DNA from: Actinomycetes bacterium
GTDB lineage: Bacteria; Actinomycetota; Thermoleophilia; Solirubrobacterales; Solirubrobacteraceae
Direction of reading: 5' to 3'
Assembly: GCA_023404805.1 (NCBI GenBank)
Contig: JAEYAL010000358.1
Span: 1-12,835 of the forward strand
Length of the DNA: 12,835 bases
Made by a program: the position numbers and the translations under genes. Shown here piece after piece: positions 11,390 to 12,835 of the stretch; the first letter of the stretch is position 1, and each line of letters opens with the position of its first letter. The notes beneath the pieces were generated by a model that saw nothing but the letters and a program-made list of their open reading frames with translations, did not search any database and was not told the origin of the DNA.

Positions 11390-12835
11390 ATGAATACGAC
11401 ATCGATCTCCGCCGAGCCGGCCGACCGCACCGGGCGCTGGCTGGCCGCCCTCACCCGCTGGGTGCTCGCCCACAAGCTGCTGGTCGCGGTCGGCTGGCTG
11501 GCGCTCACGCTGGCCGGGTTCTACGGCGCAGCGCAGGCCACCGACGCCCTCAAGGAGGACTTCACGATGCCGGGCAGCGCGAGCACCGTCACCAACGAGC
11601 GGATCGTCAGGTTCGTCGGCTCGGGCGGCGCGACGCCGCCGCTCGTCGCAGTCGCCACGCTGCCGCGCGGGGCGGCCGCCAGCTCCCCGGCGGTCCGCGC
11701 AGATCTGCGGAGACTCGAGCAGGGCCTCGCGGAGGCGATTCCCGGAGCCCGCATCGCGTCCCTCGGCTCCACGTCCGACCCGGCCTACGTCTCTGACGAC
11801 GGCCGCACGACGTTCGCGATCGTGCATCCCCCGGCGACGGCGGTCGAGGATGACGGGCCGAACGGGAAAGAGATCAGCGAGACAGCGCTGGAGCGTGCCG
11901 AGGACGCCGTCGGCAGCGCGCGCGTGGGCGGCGCCGAGGTGCGCCTCACCGGTGCGTCGCTGCTCGCCCGCGAGGCACCCGGGCAGGGCGGCGGCCCTGG
12001 CTTCCTCAACGAGACGCTGATCGCCGGCGTCGGGGCGCTCATCGTGCTGGTGTTCGTGTTCGCATCCGCGCTCGCCTTCGTCCCGCTGCTGATGGCGATC
12101 GTCGCCATCCCGGTCACGCTGCTGGCCGTGTGGGGGCTCACCGCCCTCACCGAGGTCAACTTCGTCGTGCTGTTCCTCGTCTCGCTGATCGGCCTCGGCG
12201 TGGCGATCGACTACGCGCTCTTGGTCGTCATGCGCTGGCGCGAAGAGCGAGACCGCGGGCGGGACAACGAGCAGGCCATCGTCGACGCTGCCGGCACCGC
12301 CGGGCGGGCGGTGCTGTTCAGCGGCACCACGGTGGCGATCGGCCTGCTCTCGGCGCTCGTGCTGCCGGTGCCGTTCCTGCGCTCGATGGGCTACGGCGGC
12401 CTGCTCATCCCGCTCGTGTCCGTCGCGGTCGCGCTGACGCTGCTGCCCGTCGTGCTCGCGACGGCCGGGCCGGCCGCGGACGCCCGCCGGCTGCGGCGCG
12501 CCGACCGGGCTGAGCGGAACTGGGCGACCTGGACGCGCTTGGTGATCCGCCACCGCGTGGCTGCCACGGTCGGCGGCGCCGCTGTCCTCATCGCCCTGTG
12601 CGTCGCCGCGCAGGGCATGCTGCTCGGCACTCCGGAGGCGAAATCGCTTGGTGGCACCGGCGCCCCGAAAGCGGCGCTCGAGCAGCTCGAGCGCTCTGGC
12701 ATCGGCGCCGCGCCGCTGTCGCCCGTCGAAGTCCTCACCCCCGCGGGGCAGGCCGCCAAGACCGCAGCGCGGATGGCGGCGGTCGACGGCGTCCGCGCCG
12801 CCAGCGCGCCGGGCGGCGCGTGGCGGGCCGACGGC
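11390..12835 (+). CDS. MMPL-family RND transporter (partial, 3' end beyond window)
   Basis: The frame is open from ATG 11390 to the last base of the window, giving 482 residues of a family that usually exceeds 700. A first membrane helix (about 28-48) precedes a periplasmic domain (about 50-205). Then follow a helix bundle: about 208-227, 229-252, 257-282, 305-326 and 334-357. The fourth contains GLGVAIDYALLVVMRWREE, with the Asp274-Tyr275 pair of the proton relay typical of MMPL proteins. After an Arg-rich cytoplasmic stretch (361-389), a further helix (about 391-412) opens the second half and its periplasmic domain. Members export lipids, pigments or drugs using the proton gradient; the cargo here is unknown. 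Divergence from a NarL-type kinase/regulator pair suggests induction by membrane stress or a toxic compound. Confidence 0.9.
   Translation, partial: MNTTSISAEPADRTGRWLAALTRWVLAHKLLVAVGWLALTLAGFYGAAQATDALKEDFTMPGSASTVTNERIVRFVGSGGATPPLVAVATLPRGAAASSPAVRADLRRLEQGLAEAIPGARIASLGSTSDPAYVSDDGRTTFAIVHPPATAVEDDGPNGKEISETALERAEDAVGSARVGGAEVRLTGASLLAREAPGQGGGPGFLNETLIAGVGALIVLVFVFASALAFVPLLMAIVAIPVTLLAVWGLTALTEVNFVVLFLVSLIGLGVAIDYALLVVMRWREERDRGRDNEQAIVDAAGTAGRAVLFSGTTVAIGLLSALVLPVPFLRSMGYGGLLIPLVSVAVALTLLPVVLATAGPAADARRLRRADRAERNWATWTRLVIRHRVAATVGGAAVLIALCVAAQGMLLGTPEAKSLGGTGAPKAALEQLERSGIGAAPLSPVEVLTPAGQAAKTAARMAAVDGVRAASAPGGAWRADG

Noticed and set aside
11375..12553. A 392-codon minus-strand frame across the MMPL gene
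   Set aside because: Asp/Gln/His/Arg-rich low-complexity antisense sequence. The plus frame stays open to the window end and carries MMPL motifs.

Overview
The window is very GC-rich bacterial DNA. It has tightly packed genes, frequent 4-base stop/start overlaps, GTG starts and several starts with no Shine-Dalgarno sequence but a -10-like TAnnnT box just upstream, suggesting leaderless transcripts. It also has WYL, GlxA/AraC and NarL-type regulators and an MMPL transporter. Together these point to an actinomycete-like chromosome, possibly a deep-branching lineage such as the Solirubrobacterales. That placement is an inference from style. No rRNA, tRNA, CRISPR array, insertion sequence or phage gene is visible.

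Layout. (1) 59-2205: an epoxide-hydrolase-type alpha/beta hydrolase on the minus strand, divergent from a WYL-domain regulator. They share a gap of about 41 bases that holds an imperfect inverted repeat. (2) 2324-3391, minus: a GlxA-type regulator with a DJ-1/PfpI domain and an AraC helix-turn-helix. (3) 3672-6922, plus: the centrepiece, a compact operon. In order it encodes a DUF1097 membrane protein, nitrile hydratase beta subunit, nitrile hydratase alpha subunit (CTLCSC cobalt motif), nitrile hydratase accessory protein with a His-rich N-terminus, a possible 21-residue linking ORF, CbtB and CbtA. (4) 7063-8655, plus: a 530-residue protein with a C-terminal DUF1963/YwqG-like domain and an unrecognised N-terminal half. 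It converges, with overlapping stop codons, on a flavin reductase-like FMN protein (8652-9266, minus). (5) 9394-11255, minus: a NarL-type response regulator and its histidine kinase, divergent from an MMPL-family RND transporter (11390 onward, plus) that runs off the end of the window.

How the genes work together. The central operon reads as a self-contained cobalt metalloenzyme module. CbtB/CbtA would bring in cobalt, the His-rich accessory protein would help load it into the alpha subunit, and the alpha/beta enzyme would hydrate nitriles to amides. The DUF1097 membrane protein could serve transport of substrate or product, but this is unproven. Up to five consecutive ATGA overlaps link the cistrons. 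The divergent GlxA/AraC protein is the nearest candidate regulator. No amidase or nitrilase lies in the window, so the fate of the amide is unknown.

At the right end, two promoter-like elements of the same form (TTTCGG, 17 bases, TAGGCT or TAGCTT) face away from a palindromic block almost midway between them. This suggests that the kinase/regulator pair and the MMPL exporter are controlled together. The first 50 bases are a G/C homopolymer block that may be a sequencing or assembly artefact.
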